DNA from: Prorocentrum cordatum
Lineage: Eukaryota > Sar > Dinophyceae > Prorocentrales > Prorocentraceae
Assembly: GCA_963575745.1 (NCBI GenBank)
Contig: CAUYUJ010015030.1
Coordinates: forward strand, 295,617 to 359,616
Length of the DNA stretch: 64,000 nt
Direction: 5' to 3'
Shown here: positions 32,155 to 42,239 of the stretch, one piece after another
How positions within the stretch are numbered: position 1 is the stretch's first letter
Layout of the letters: each line of letters begins with the position of its first letter
Notes under the pieces: generated by a model
Seen by the model: only the letters and a program-made list of their open reading frames with translations
The model's database searches: none
Told to the model about the DNA's origin: nothing
Program-made: the position numbers and the translations under genes

Positions 32155-32670
32155 TCAGGGCCCTCTCGGGCCGTCTTGGACGTCTCTGCGGCGCTTTTGA
32201 AGCCTATTGGGCCGTCTTGGGGCGATCCTCGGAGCCGCACGGAGCGTTCTGCAGCGTCGGGAAGCGGAACAGGCGGAAACGTCAAAATTGTTCAAAAACC
32301 CGTGGAACATACATGTGTTTGGGCATCTTCGAGCTCTGTTGGGAGACCTCTTGGAAGCCTCTTGGGCATCTTGGGGGCCTCTTGGGCCGTCTGGAGACCG
32401 TCTTGGGGCCTCTTGGAGCCTTTTGGGGGCTTCTTGGGAGCCTATTGGGGCCTCTTGGGGGCCTTCCTGGGGGCCTCTTGGGGGCATCTTGGGGCGGAGA
32501 GCTTGATTTTTCAGTTCGCGCTCCCTCCCTTGGGCCCCTCTTGGGGCCTTCGTGGGACCCTCTTGCGCAGTTTTGGGCGACTCTGGGGCCGTCTCGGGGC
32601 TCTCTTGGGCCGTCTAGGGGCCCTCTTGGGAGCCTCTTTGGCCGTCTTCGAGCGGTTTTAGGAGCCCTTT
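32155..32670. repeat. GGCCTCTTGGGG-motif repeat, copy B
   Basis: Same leader and body as 29490-30000; the retropseudogene lies between the two copies. Confidence 0.8.
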
Positions 32671-32785
32671 GGGCGGTGCCTTAGTGCGGGAAACACGAAA
32701 CAGCGAGAATGCAAAAAACATGACAAAACAAACCAATGAAAATCAACGAGTTTGCCCTCTCGGAGCGCTGTTGGGTGGCATCTTT

Positions 32786-32868
32786 ACGTCATCATCATCA
32801 TCATCACCACACCACCACCACCACCACCACCACCACCACCACCACCACCACCACCACCACCATCATCA

Positions 32869-32946
<78 letters not shown>

Positions 32947-32983
32947 TCATCATCATCATCATCATCATCACCATCACCATCAC

Positions 32984-33044
<61 letters not shown>

Positions 33045-33073
33045 GTCAGCAGCAGCATCAGCATCATCATCAC
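32786..33073. repeat. (CAT)n/(CAC)n microsatellite
   Basis: Almost 290 bp of CAT and CAC triplets ending CAGCAGCAGCATCAG. Poly-His and poly-Ile ORFs are artefacts. Confidence 0.97.
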
Positions 33074-33074
33074 C

Positions 33075-33775
33075 GAAGGACCCAGAAATGCGGAGCCTTC
33101 GCCCAGTGCAGTATTTCGTGGCCCCATAGGGAGCTCCACCGAAGGTCCCAGTGGCGGAACTCGCATGCGGTCCCTGTGCCCAGTACAGCGTTGCGTGGCC
33201 CCATAGAGAGCTCCACCGAAGGTCCCAGTGCCGCAGTCCGCATGCGGTTCCTGCGCCCAGTACAGCGCTTCGTGGCCCCATGCGGAGCTCCACCGAAGGT
33301 CCCAGTGGCGGAACTCGCATGCGGTTCCTGCGCCCAGCACAGCGCTTCGTGGCCCAGCAGGGAGCTCAACCGAAGGTCCCAGTGGCGCAGTCCGCATGCG
33401 GTTTTTGCGCCCAGTACAGCGCTTCGTGGGCCCACAAGGAGTTCCACCGAAGGTCTCATTGGCGGAGCTCGCATGTGGTTCCTGCGCTCAGTGCGTGGTT
33501 TCGTAGCCCCATGGGGATCTCCACCGAAGGTCCCAGTTGCGCAATCTGCACGCGCTTCCTGCGCCCAGTACAGCGTTGCGTGGCCCAATAGGGAGCTCAC
33601 TCGAAGGTCCCAGTGGCGCAGTGCGCATACGGATCCTGCGCCCAGTACAGCGTTTCGTGGCCCCAGAGGGAGCTCCACCGAAGGCCTCAACGACGGAACT
33701 CGCATGCGGTTCCTGCGCCCAATACAGCGTTTCGTGCCCCCAGAGGGAGCTCCACGGAAGACGATACCCACAACT
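33075..33775. repeat. Satellite array with exactly 77-bp period, about nine copies
   Basis: GAGCTCCACCGAAGG or its variant recurs at 33131, 33208, 33285, 33362, 33439, 33516, 33593, 33670 and 33747: every interval is 77 bp. Units differ by many substitutions but by no net indel. ORFs shift frame each unit because 77 is not divisible by 3. Confidence 0.97.
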
Positions 33776-33859
33776 TCGGTACTCTCAGGTTCTTCGTCAG
33801 GCTGATTACACAGGGTTCATGAGAAAAGGTGTTCGCTTCGTTTGTGTTCCAAAATGTTG

Positions 33860-34045
33860 CCCCCGCTAAAACGCTGGCCTCAGGTTCGGGTTTCCGCTCG
33901 TTGCGAATCGCGTTCCCGCTGCAACGCGGGCCTCATTTCCGCGCTTCCGCTCGTTCCGAATCGTGCTCCCGCTGCAGGGCTGGACTCATTTCCGCGCTTC
34001 CGCTCGTTCCGAGTCGTGCTCCCGCTGCAGCGCTGGCGTCATTAT
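33860..34045. repeat. Tandem ~56-bp repeat, inverted relative to 10075-10225
   Basis: Three units of CCGCTCGTTCCGAATCGTGCTCCCGCTGCA...CTCATTTCCGCGCTT. With 34538-34608 it forms the right-hand copy of a composite dispersed repeat. Confidence 0.7.
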
Positions 34046-34537
34046 TTCCAGTGCAATGCCACTTTCCAGTGCCATGCCACGGCATGTTTTTCGGTCCTTC
34101 CAAATTCGGGGAGACGTACGACTCGGGTACGGGGGACTCGGATTGGCCTGACGGGGGCCATCATAAGAATGACGAGACCCAGTCTGAAATTTGACGCGGG
34201 CTCCCGCTGCAGATCCCACGAAAACGAGACCGTCAAAATCCAGGACGCGCTCGTCAAAAAAAAGCAAGCCCGAATTCCGGCATACTCGAGTCTTACGTTT
34301 CCCCGACAAATAGGACCCAACATGCAGAAAATGCCCCCCCCCAACAAAAACATCGGAATGTATTGCATGTTCGGCGTCGATTCGTCGATTCTGAGGGCCG
34401 CAGAAGCCCCCCCACCCACTTTGTGGCGTCGACACGCCATGCTTTGTCATGCTACGCATTGATCTTCAACACCATGCTATGCCATGTAATGATATGTCAT
34501 GCTACGTCATCCGACTGTGCGAGTAGACAGGAGATCT

Positions 34538-34608
34538 ACGCCATGGTCAGGGATGGGAGGGAGGGATAGGACGTCAGATATGACGCGAGCGCCCCTAGCT
34601 TGCCCTCC
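34538..34608. repeat. Dispersed ~70-bp repeat, inverted partner of 9728-9800
   Basis: CGCCATGGTCAGGGATGGGA...TATGACGCGAGCG, about 95% identical to the reverse complement of the left partner. No gene from 33850 to 35040; 34880-34985 is a short AT-rich island with AATATTCAAAACATG repeats. Confidence 0.75.
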
Positions 34609-35101
34609 TCCTCCTCCCCCTCCCCCTCCAAGCCGCTCTGGCTCACACCTTTGCGGCGCTGATTTTGCACGCGCGTGCCTCAGAGCGGCTCGTGCTTGCG
34701 AGCCCGTTGTTCCTTTCACGTCCGCCCCGCCCGCAACAGCCTGCGGGGCATGGGGCCACCGCTCGATGTCCTTCCAGGCGCCAGGACGCCTCTGTGATGC
34801 AATTGGGCATCGCGTGTACGGTGCCGTGCAGTCCAGCGCCGGCGCGCTAGTCTTTGGTCGGGCATGTTCCCCTACAGGCCGATTTTGGGCGAAATATCAA
34901 AAATATTCAAAACATGTTCAAACATAATTTGAATAAAACATTCAAAACATCGTCCGCATACTATGTTTTCGACTATTTTGAAATATTCCTGGTGTAGAGG
35001 GACAGGCCCGACTTAACGCCAGCCTAAGGTTGTCCAGCAACCTGTGCGGCGGCGGCGGCTGAGGGGCCCACGGGGACGGGGTACCTGGCACCATTGGGGG
35101 C

Positions 35102-35503
35102 GTGGGCGGAGGGGCCACCGACAGGAGGAGACGGACAGGCCAAGATCATCCAAGACCTGCAGCAGACCCAGACCCCCGACGTCGTGATTTGTTCACAACC
35201 TCAAGGCTGCCGCCGCAGCTGAGCCTGCGGTGCTGGGGGCAGCCACGAGGAAACACCTGGCAACAGCGGCAACCAGCGGGGTTCAGCGGGCCCGACGGCC
35301 GTCACCCGAACGCCACCGTCGGCACGGCTGACCTCCAGCACTCCTGGGACCACAACCCGGTGGACGCTGAGTGGGGGGCAGCAGTGGGCTTCGCGGTGCC
35401 GGCAGGCCGACCTGGGCGCATGATCGACTCGGAGCGGCTCAGAAGCCTGAGCGAGAGAGCAGCCAGCCCATCGAGCCAAGAGAGCCGACGAAAAGGGTTC
35501 TGA
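35102..35503 (+). CDS. Uncertain plus-strand ORF
   Basis: 133 codons ending ...SPSSQESRRKGF. The part SWDHNPVDAEWGAAVGFAVPAGRPGRMIDSERLRSLSERA looks protein-like. About 550 bp downstream another plus-strand stretch (about 36060-36212, VLKAFGLTVEDRPRVLAMVRQAIQQ) does too. No splice model joins them convincingly. It may be a degraded gene copy; it would be the only plus-strand gene here. Confidence 0.2.
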   Translation: MGGGATDRRRRTGQDHPRPAADPDPRRRDLFTTSRLPPQLSLRCWGQPRGNTWQQRQPAGFSGPDGRHPNATVGTADLQHSWDHNPVDAEWGAAVGFAVPAGRPGRMIDSERLRSLSERAASPSSQESRRKGF

Positions 35504-35699
35504 CACAAGAGGGTGGAGTTCGGGGCCGTTGCCTGGGTAAACCTTGTCGACGGGTGCACTCACAGGTCCTGAGAAGCTCGAGACGCCCTGCCAGATAACG
35601 TCCACGCGAGGCGAGCCCCTGGACCGACATGCGGTGCAATGGAGGCCAGTCCAGAAAGAAGCTGACCCGCAAGAAACCCAACCCTGAGACCCCAGGGCG

Positions 35700-35765
35700 T
35701 CCAAGATTCAGGAGGAGGAGGAAGAGGAGGAGGAGGACGAGGAGGAGGAGGAGGAGAAGGAGAAT
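35700..35765. repeat. (GGA)n purine tract
   Basis: GGAGGAGGAAGAGGAGG repeat followed by AATAATAATATG. Confidence 0.9.
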
Positions 35766-36283
35766 AATAATATGTTTTTGTTTGCTGCCGTTGCGGGGCA
35801 ATGAGCTCGGACGACAAGCTGACGGCATAGACTTCTGAAGGGTGCTGTGGCCGTGCGGGTACAGGCGCCCAGGACCAGTTGCGACAGAGTTGCAAAGGAG
35901 AACTCTCCCACTACAGAGCTGGGGTGAAGCACTTACTGCTTTCCCGCCCACGCGGGGTGGCCAGCAGTCAGAGAGTGCATCCAAGTGCAAGCTGACCAAG
36001 CGGCAGCCCCCTCCAGCGACTCTGTCCTGTCTCGTTCGGCTTGAAGGCGGGGATGGGGGAGGGGGTTGGTGGTCGGGACGAAGTGCTCAAAGCGTTCGGG
36101 CTGACGGTCGAGGACCGCCCACGAGTGCTCGCGATGGTTCGGCAAGCGATCCAGCAAGCTTCGGCCACCTCTGAGGACCTCGACTTAAAGGAGGCTTCGG
36201 ACGAGGGTGGCTAATTTTTCCTTTCGACTGCCTCCAGGGCCAAACCAAGCCAAGCCAAGCCCCCTCCCCTTACCCCTGCCCCT

Positions 36284-36335
36284 CCTCCCCCTCCTCCTCC
36301 TCCTCCCTCCCTCCCTCCCTCCCTCCCTCCCTCCA
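36284..36335. repeat. (CTCC)n microsatellite with GGGGCGCTCTT repeats after it
   Basis: CTCCTCC then CCTCCCTCC units, followed by three copies of TTGGGGCGCTC (36337-36385). No gene from 36215 to 36840. Confidence 0.85.
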
Positions 36336-36844
36336 ACTTGGGGCGCTCTTGGGGCGCTCTGGGGAGCCTTCGGGGCGCTCTTGGGGCCATGTTGGAGGAG
36401 ATATATCAAAGAAGGGGGGGGAACTTAGCGCTGCCCCTCTAGAATGCCTCGAATCGCCTCTTGGGACCCAAAAGAGGCCAAAATCCGTCCAAAACCTACG
36501 GAACTCAATGCTTGTTTGATTTCCCGTCTTTTCGCTCTTGGAGCCGTCTTGGGCCAACTTGGACGCCCCAACGACCCGCGGAACCCCCCGTCCAGGTCCA
36601 GGGGAGGGGGTCGGGGGAGGGGTAAATCCCTCCCCGAAAGAGAAGAAGGGGGTTGGAAGAGGAAACTCTCTAGACCACCGACGCCCAGAGGGCTGGTAGG
36701 ACTTCAGGCAGCGCCACAGCAAGGAAACAAGACCTAGCAAGTCCAAATCCGCCAGCCCCCTTGTGGGGCCACCAGGCTGCGAGGCGCGTGATTCGCAGTT
36801 TCCTGTACCAGTTGTAGTTTGTAGTTTCCAGTGTTACAGTTCTG

Positions 36845-36900
36845 CTTCTTGCTGGTTACTGTAACTAGTTGACTTCTTGCTGGTTACTGTAACTAGTTGA
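36845..36900. repeat. Perfect tandem duplication, 28 bp x 2
   Basis: CTTCTTGCTGGTTACTGTAA... occurs twice head to tail (36845-36872 and 36873-36900) without a mismatch; each unit contains AACTAGTT, a palindrome. Confidence 0.95.
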
Positions 36901-36979
36901 TTGACCGCGCGAGGGGGGGGGAGGCCCAAACGGGATTTTTAGCGTCTCCTGGGCGCGTTGTCTGAATTGCTGGGGGGGC

Positions 36980-37355
36980 TCGAAATCAACACCCCTCACG
37001 CAGATCCGCGGGGTCAGGGTCCAAAAACACAATTTGCCACATTTCTGAAATTCGGTGCCACCCCTCACGCAGATTCAGGGCCACAGGGATTTTTCTGAAA
37101 TTCGGTGCCACCCCTCACGCAGATCCGGGGTCAGGGTCCAAAAACACACGGGATTTGGTCCTACGCAGACGCGGTCAGGGTCCAAAAACACAAGGGATTT
37201 GGCACATTTCTGAAATTCGGTGCCACCCTTCACGCACATCCATCGCAAGGCGTGGTAACCCAAACTGCGAGAACTCCCTCGGCCCTTTAATCGCAAGGTG
37301 TGGTAACCAAGCCCGTAAACCATACACGTCTTACCAATCGCCAGGTGTGGTAACC
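36980..37355. repeat. Imperfect tandem repeats, two motif types
   Basis: GGGTCAGGGTCCAAAAACAC appears at about 37012, 37130 and 37171, alternating with TTTCTGAAATTCGGTGCCACCC (about 37040, 37095, 37207). Then ATCGC(C)AGG.GTGGTAACC appears three times (37243-37355). No gene seen to 37740. Confidence 0.75.
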
Positions 37356-37752
37356 CCTCTTGTGATCAGTTGGTTTTGCTGATTGCGAATCGGCTTCGCA
37401 TGAAGTTTCGATACTGCTTCACAACAGCGCCAAGGCCTCATGACTTAGCTCTTCCATGGCCCATTCTCCGAGAGAGGGGGCCGGCGGCAGGGGCGAAGCC
37501 CTTACGGTATAAACAAGATCAAACAACTCCTGGGAACGCCGGCGAAGGCTTCGCACCCACCATTTCTTCAAGACCCTGCAAGGCCCAATTGGGGAATAAC
37601 TAATTCATGGTCGTGGCCATCTCGCTGGGGATGTTCTGGCGCCCGCCTGACGGCATGGCACTGTCGGGCAGGGGGTGGCCAGGCCTCCGATTGCCGGCGG
37701 CGATTCATTATCCGAACGAGTTGTGCTTGTTACAGTTAGCCGGCCTGTATCA

Positions 37753-37893
37753 GATAGGGCGCCACAGGCGAACCCTACCCCTACCCCCCACGATTTCTGA
37801 GGGGGAGGGTGGGCTTCACTTCGCTCTGGAGCTCCGCCCTCCCCCTCAGAAATCGTGGGGGGTAGGGGTAGGGTTCGCCTGTGGCGCCCTATC
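37753..37893. repeat. Perfect 57-bp inverted repeat with 27-bp loop
   Basis: 37753-37809 is the exact reverse complement of 37837-37893 (GATAGGGCGCCACAGGCGAA... / ...TTCGCCTGTGGCGCCCTATC). The 141-bp unit would fold into one unbroken hairpin. The arms contain CCCTACCCCTACCCCCC, whose complement can form a G-quadruplex. Perfect identity implies recent origin or gene conversion. Confidence 0.95.
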
Positions 37894-38339
37894 ATAAGCA
37901 TGCGGTAGTGGTGCAAGCGCCTTTGGACGCCCGTTTCGAAGCTTTCCGAGCGGGGCGCGGCCAGCGAAAGTGGCCAAGGATGGACCGAGGAGGCAAGGAT
38001 GCAAGAGTACCCTTGGGAAGGTTGTCCATCCTTACTATGCGGGTTGACTGTGCTCCTCCCCGTGGAGAGTACTAGTTTGGGCCCTTGCTGCTCCTGCTCC
38101 TCCGATCCTCCTCCCCAGACCTCCGGGGTCCCCCGAGGTTCCCAGCAAGCCCCTCCACCACAAGTCTGCGGAGGCCACCGGCCTCCCCTGAACTAAAGTA
38201 ACGCCCGACAGCGCAGTCTGTTCGAATCCGCGGGGCACAACAGGTCTCGGCGGCGAGCCCGGGGGGAAGTGAAAATGGAGGAAGAAACAACGGCACACAC
38301 ATAAACTTTTGGCGCTCCGCGCGGATTTCTTGGAGCTGC

Positions 38340-38400
38340 GCTGGGCCCCGCCTCCCTGGCGCCAAGGGCGGCGCCAGAGGCGCCGCCGGGGGGGGCCGAG
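38340..38400. repeat. GC-rich GGCGCC palindromic stretch
   Basis: GGCGCCAAGGGCGGCGCCAGAGGCGCCGCC. The surroundings, 37900-38700, hold no supported gene. Confidence 0.4.
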
Positions 38401-38751
38401 CGCGGATCTAAGAGACCCGCGCGGAGAGCCAAAAATTGTGTTTGTGGCGTCTTCTCTTCTTCGAGAGAACAGAAAGCCTTCTCAGAAGGCTAGGCAGTCC
38501 CCCAGCCTCCTGACAAGTGCTCTAAGCCTTCCCCGAAGACGCAGAGCACCTCTCAGAGGGCCCGAGGGCTTCTGAGAAGCCCCGCCGCCTTCTGAGACGG
38601 CCCTCTCCTTCTCCCTTCTTCCAATCGCTCGCCGCGGAAGGTCTGGACCTCTACACTGGGGGGCAGACCTGCGCCCCGGATCTAGTTCGGACAGTCGTGC
38701 GATGGGCCTGCTTTCCACCACCACCATCATAAGTTGGGGGGGGACGGGGTC

Positions 38752-38885
38752 CTCCTCCACCTCCTCCTCCCCCTTCTCCTCCTCGTCGTCCTCCTCCTCC
38801 TCCTCCTCCTCCTCCTCCTCCTCGTGCTCCTCCTTCCCCCTTCGAACTTATGGTGGTGGTGATGGTGGTGGTGGCGGTGGTGGAA
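38752..38885. repeat. (CTC)n and (GTG)n microsatellite
   Basis: CTCCTCCTCC to 38840 then GGTGGTGATGGTGG. Confidence 0.9.
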
Positions 38886-38949
38886 ACAGGCCCATCATCG
38901 TAGGCGCGAACAAAACGCCCCAGAGGCTGGAGCTGCGAGAGGGGACGAG

Positions 38950-39041
38950 AGGCGGTGGCGCGCCCCCGCCGCCGTCTGCCGCTCCTTGACGCAGTCGAAC
39001 TTGCCCGACTCGATCACGAAGAGGAAGTCGCCCGCGTCGCC
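38950..39041 (-). CDS. Cyclic-nucleotide-binding domain exon fragment
   Basis: After an acceptor CGGCAG the minus strand reads GDAGDFLFVIESGKFDCVKE, which matches the cNMP-binding-domain signature GD.GD..Y.I.SG.F.C of PKA regulatory subunits and PKG. Only the first strands are present; the phosphate-binding cassette is absent. The donor is unclear. It is either one exon of a larger gene or a fragment carried in repeats. Confidence 0.45.
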
Positions 39042-39114
39042 CTGCCGCTGGCTCCGACACGCCGGGCCGAGCCCCCAGACTGCAACCAGCTCACCAGTCG
39101 GGGGCGCGCAAACA

Positions 39115-39256
39115 TGGATTAGCGATCCGTGGATTTGGCGCGCGTTCGCCAAATCCATGGACCGGGGGGGGACCCTCCCCAGAATGCGGCTGATGGCGCC
39201 TCGCTCGGCGGCGGCAATCAGCGATTTCCTATGGAAACGGACCCGTCGCTAATCCA
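39115..39256. mobile_element. Terminal-inverted-repeat element with internal hairpin
   Basis: TGGATTAGCGA (39115-39125) pairs perfectly with TCGCTAATCCA (39246-39256). Inside, TGGATTTGGCG (39130-39140) and CGCCAAATCCA (39147-39157) form a second perfect 11-bp stem with a 6-bp loop. 142 bp, non-coding, MITE-like. No gene is supported from 39260 to 40170. Confidence 0.6.
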
Positions 39257-40175
39257 CGCCCCCTTAATCTATGTTTGCGATCGCCTGAACCAGGCACTGC
39301 ATCGGGGAGATCCCCAGACCTCCAGCGTGAAGAACTGCCGTGGACATCGTTCTGTGCCGGCGCGTTTTGCCCTGTCCGCACCCCTTCTGACGGAGGGAGA
39401 GGGGGGAGCAGGAGCAGACCGTGCAGTCGCGGGTCCCCTTGCTTGCTCAGCTGTCTTCTCCCTCTGCCTTCACTGCTGCCGGTGTCGCGCCTGCCTGGTC
39501 TGCGCTGCTGCAGTGTGCACGCACGATCTCTGCGTTGCTGCGGGAGCGCGTCAGGCGCAACGGAGCCCCGCGGCTCGGTGCTCGTCCGACGAACAGGCAG
39601 CGAAAGGTCGGGGAGGCAGACGGGGAAGCGCAGGAGGAGCGAAGCCCGGGACTGCGCGGCCACCAGCGCGACGCCACAAAGGGAAGGGGGCACAGATGCA
39701 GCCGTTGCCCTTCGCCGACTAAGGCTGGGTTAAGGAGCGAGGCCTTGTTTTTTCTGACCACGGCGAGCCTCGGCCGAGAGCGAGTCGGCCCGACGACCCA
39801 GAAATGTGGAACGGCACCAGAAGCAGAGGCCCCTCCTGAGCCCGAGGTGGTCCTTACTTCGACGCCTTGGCTGTGCACCTCGCCGCGTTCCTGGTCTCCC
39901 GCCGGCGTGGCATCGACATCCCGCCACCGCCACTCGCAGCTGCCTGCACGATCGGACCTCGCGCTGGACTGGGACGTCTTCGGCTTACGCGCCCTCCTCC
40001 CGCACTATGTCTCCTGCCCCCCGCGCGCTGCAGCCTCTGCGTCCGCCCCTGGGTGTGGCCGTGAGGCCGCCCCGCGCCCACTGCCGAGGCGATGCAGCAC
40101 CGGCTGGCCGCACCAGCCGCGCCAAGGCACTGCACCTCGCCATGTGAGTGCGTTCCCCCCTCCCCCTTTCCTCGC

Positions 40176-40297
40176 CATCGCTCGGACGTCCATTTCCTGC
40201 GTTTTTCGGGGGTTTCGTGCGTGGTTTGTTCGCCAAATGATCAAGGATGCTCCTCGATGGTCCTCGCCGAAGGAAAAATGCACACGTCCGAGCGATG
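40176..40297. mobile_element. MITE copy 1, 14-bp TIRs
   Basis: CATCGCTCGGACGT at the left and ACGTCCGAGCGATG at the right are perfect inverted repeats; 122 bp. The interior (TTTCGTGCGTGG..., CTCGATGGTCCTCGCCGAAGG) is shared with copy 2 at 40489. Confidence 0.85.
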
Positions 40298-40488
40298 CCA
40301 AGTTTCTTTCCGCCCCGCGGCCGCTTTCGCCTTTCTCCCCCCTTTCCTCGCCGTCGGGGAACTCGCGCCGACCGCTTCCTGGACCGCCCGCGCGCGCGTG
40401 CGGACTGCCCCTGCTGCGCCGCGACGTAAAACGTGCACCATCTGGTTAGGAAGACGAGGAGGAACGAAAGAAGGACGCGGATGCTCGC

Positions 40489-40609
40489 CATCGCTCGGAC
40501 GTCCATTCCCTGTGTTTTTGTTGGTTTCGTGCGTGGTTTTTTCGCCAAATGGTCAAGGATGTTCCTCGATGGTCCTCGCCGAAGGAAAAACGCACACGTC
40601 CGAGCGATG
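40489..40609. mobile_element. MITE copy 2, 14-bp TIRs
   Basis: Same TIRs and interior as copy 1 in the same orientation, 121 bp, about 90% identical by eye. Two independent copies with identical ends make the element boundaries secure. Confidence 0.85.
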
Positions 40610-41029
40610 CCAGGGATGAGGACAAGGACTGCTAGGGGACTATTTACCTTGCGACAAGCAGCACGATCTCACTCCAGATAGAGCCTGCAAGTCCCGCCAC
40701 GCAATGAAAGCAACCATCGCATCGTCTGACACACTGTGTGGACGCAAGGCACGTCCTGGGTCCGGTCTCTCTCTGCGAAGCCTCGGACCAGGAGGAACAG
40801 GATGAGGGGGAGGGGAACCACAGACAACATGGCCAATCTCAGCGTGAAGGCGTGAAGCGAGAGCAATTTCGGACGTCCGCCTGACCACTGGACACCAAGG
40901 AGGAGGCAGGAGGGAATTGGGGGGGTGCAGAAGAGAGGAAGATATAGGTAGACAGTGGAGGAGGACGGAAGAGGACGGGAAAGGAGAAGGAATCCTTACC
41001 TCAACCTCTTCCCCGACATCAGCAACCGT

Positions 41030-42232
41030 TCAGGCCAGAACTATCACGAAAATCGAGCCGCGGCGACGAGGTCCGCAACACTTCCGAGTCTCGAAGCTCA
41101 ATCCCCTTTTTTTGCAACCACTTCTCCTCCACCCTTCTAAACCACCTCCTGAATGAATGAATGAATGAAGCCGCGTGTCCGTAGGCACATGAGCAAAGGC
41201 ACGATCATGCGCTAGACAATATACTTGCGCACTGCTGCTTTCCAGGCTTCCGCTGAAAAAGGTGCCCAAATTACTTACGCTGCAACTGGCATCACGACAA
41301 ATACGCTGCGCATGCTTATACAATTCTGACGCCCACGCCTGCCGGGGTCTGCCCCTCTTCCGGCGGCCGGGCTGCTGCGTCAAGTTGGAGGAGGAAGGTT
41401 GGAAAACGACTTGCCTGACAGGGTGGTCGTTGCATTTGCGCGCAATATCACCGAACAAAATCAATTGCCGCTGCAACAGAAGGTCGCTGAGCTTGGTGCG
41501 CCGGGCTCGCTGTAGGATCTCGGCGTTGGAGACGCGACTGACATAAGAATGCGCTATGCCTAAAACTTTACGCAGGCACCGCGCCTGAAACGCAGTCAAT
41601 CTCGATAACTCGTGCTGACGTAACCAAGACGCGTGGAGACTATATAGGAGCGTCGATTCAACACATGCTGCGTATATAGTAAGCTTCCGCTTGGTCGACA
41701 GAGAAGAGTGAGACCAAACGCGCTGCAAAGAATCAAAAACGGATCGGGCGAGGCCAACCCGCCGGCTCAGCTCTGCTCCGACGGACCCGTCGGACGTCAG
41801 GACGCTCCCCAAGTACACCATGCTCTTCTTTTCTGGGATTGGGCAGCCGCCCGGCATGAGCATGGCAGCGGCGTTGCACCCTGTGGCCATGACCTCCAGC
41901 TTCTTCCAAGTGTACTTCAGACCGTAGTTGGCGCCCGCGTCCGAGATGGCCTTCATGTACAACTCCGCCTCCGCAGCGCCCGGGGCGACGATCAGCGTGT
42001 CGTCCGCGTACACCAGGTCGCTGACGTCACCAGCGGCGTCGCCGAGCGAAGCCTTCGCATCCTGGAGGAGGACAGTCATCAGAATGGCAAACAAGAACGG
42101 CGATAGGGGGCAACCCTGGCAGATGCCAGCCTGTGCCCCGAGGTTTTGCCAGCCTCGCGAACTGCGAACTCGGAGAGGCCTAAAAACTTCTGAGATCACA
42201 GATGCGAGCCACCGAATGGCCGACCTGCATCC
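41030..42232 (-). mobile_element. 5'-truncated LINE with reverse transcriptase C-terminus
   Basis: The minus-strand frame (open from about 42232 to a stop at 41030) begins inside the RT palm: AQAGICQGCPLSPFLF, then LVYADDTLIV (catalytic YADD), LGSVLTSDGS and LLYSLHASWLRQHELSRL, then a thumb-like C-terminal region with RKRGRPRQAWASEL. This order is typical of non-LTR retrotransposons. The endonuclease and first RT motifs are missing, with an in-frame TGA just upstream, as expected for a 5'-truncated insertion. A (TTCA)n tail at 41151-41169 (minus sense) probably marks the 3' end, so the last codons of the frame are flank. Inactive by truncation. Confidence 0.85.
41151..41169 (-). repeat. (TTCA)n tail, probable LINE 3' end
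   Basis: Plus-strand TGAATGAATGAATGAATGA. Short tandem tails replace poly(A) in several LINE clades. Confidence 0.55.
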
Positions 42233-42239
42233 TCAATCC

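Noticed and set aside
33075-33775. tRNA-like or SINE-like array because the unit is 77 bp and has TGGCGCAGT and GGTTCCTGCGCC
   Set aside because: The box-like motifs are too close together, the B-box lacks the conserved purine and no cloverleaf pairs.
32669-33805. 378-residue plus-strand ORF with poly-His and poly-Ile, and similar poly-His ORFs at 15.3 and 9.8 kb
   Set aside because: Translation of CAT/CAC microsatellites and of the 77-bp satellite, without coding character.
37771-37790. Interstitial telomere (CCCTACCCCTACCCC)
   Set aside because: Not the TTTAGGG/CCCTAAA type, only a few units, and it is part of a perfect inverted repeat.
38205-38235. tRNA gene suggested by GTTCGAATCC (B-box like)
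   Set aside because: No T-stem pairs around it, no A box at the right distance and no acceptor stem or cloverleaf could be drawn.
39421-40449. 342-codon plus-strand ORF
   Set aside because: It runs through unrelated segments including a MITE, with composition typical of random GC-rich frames.
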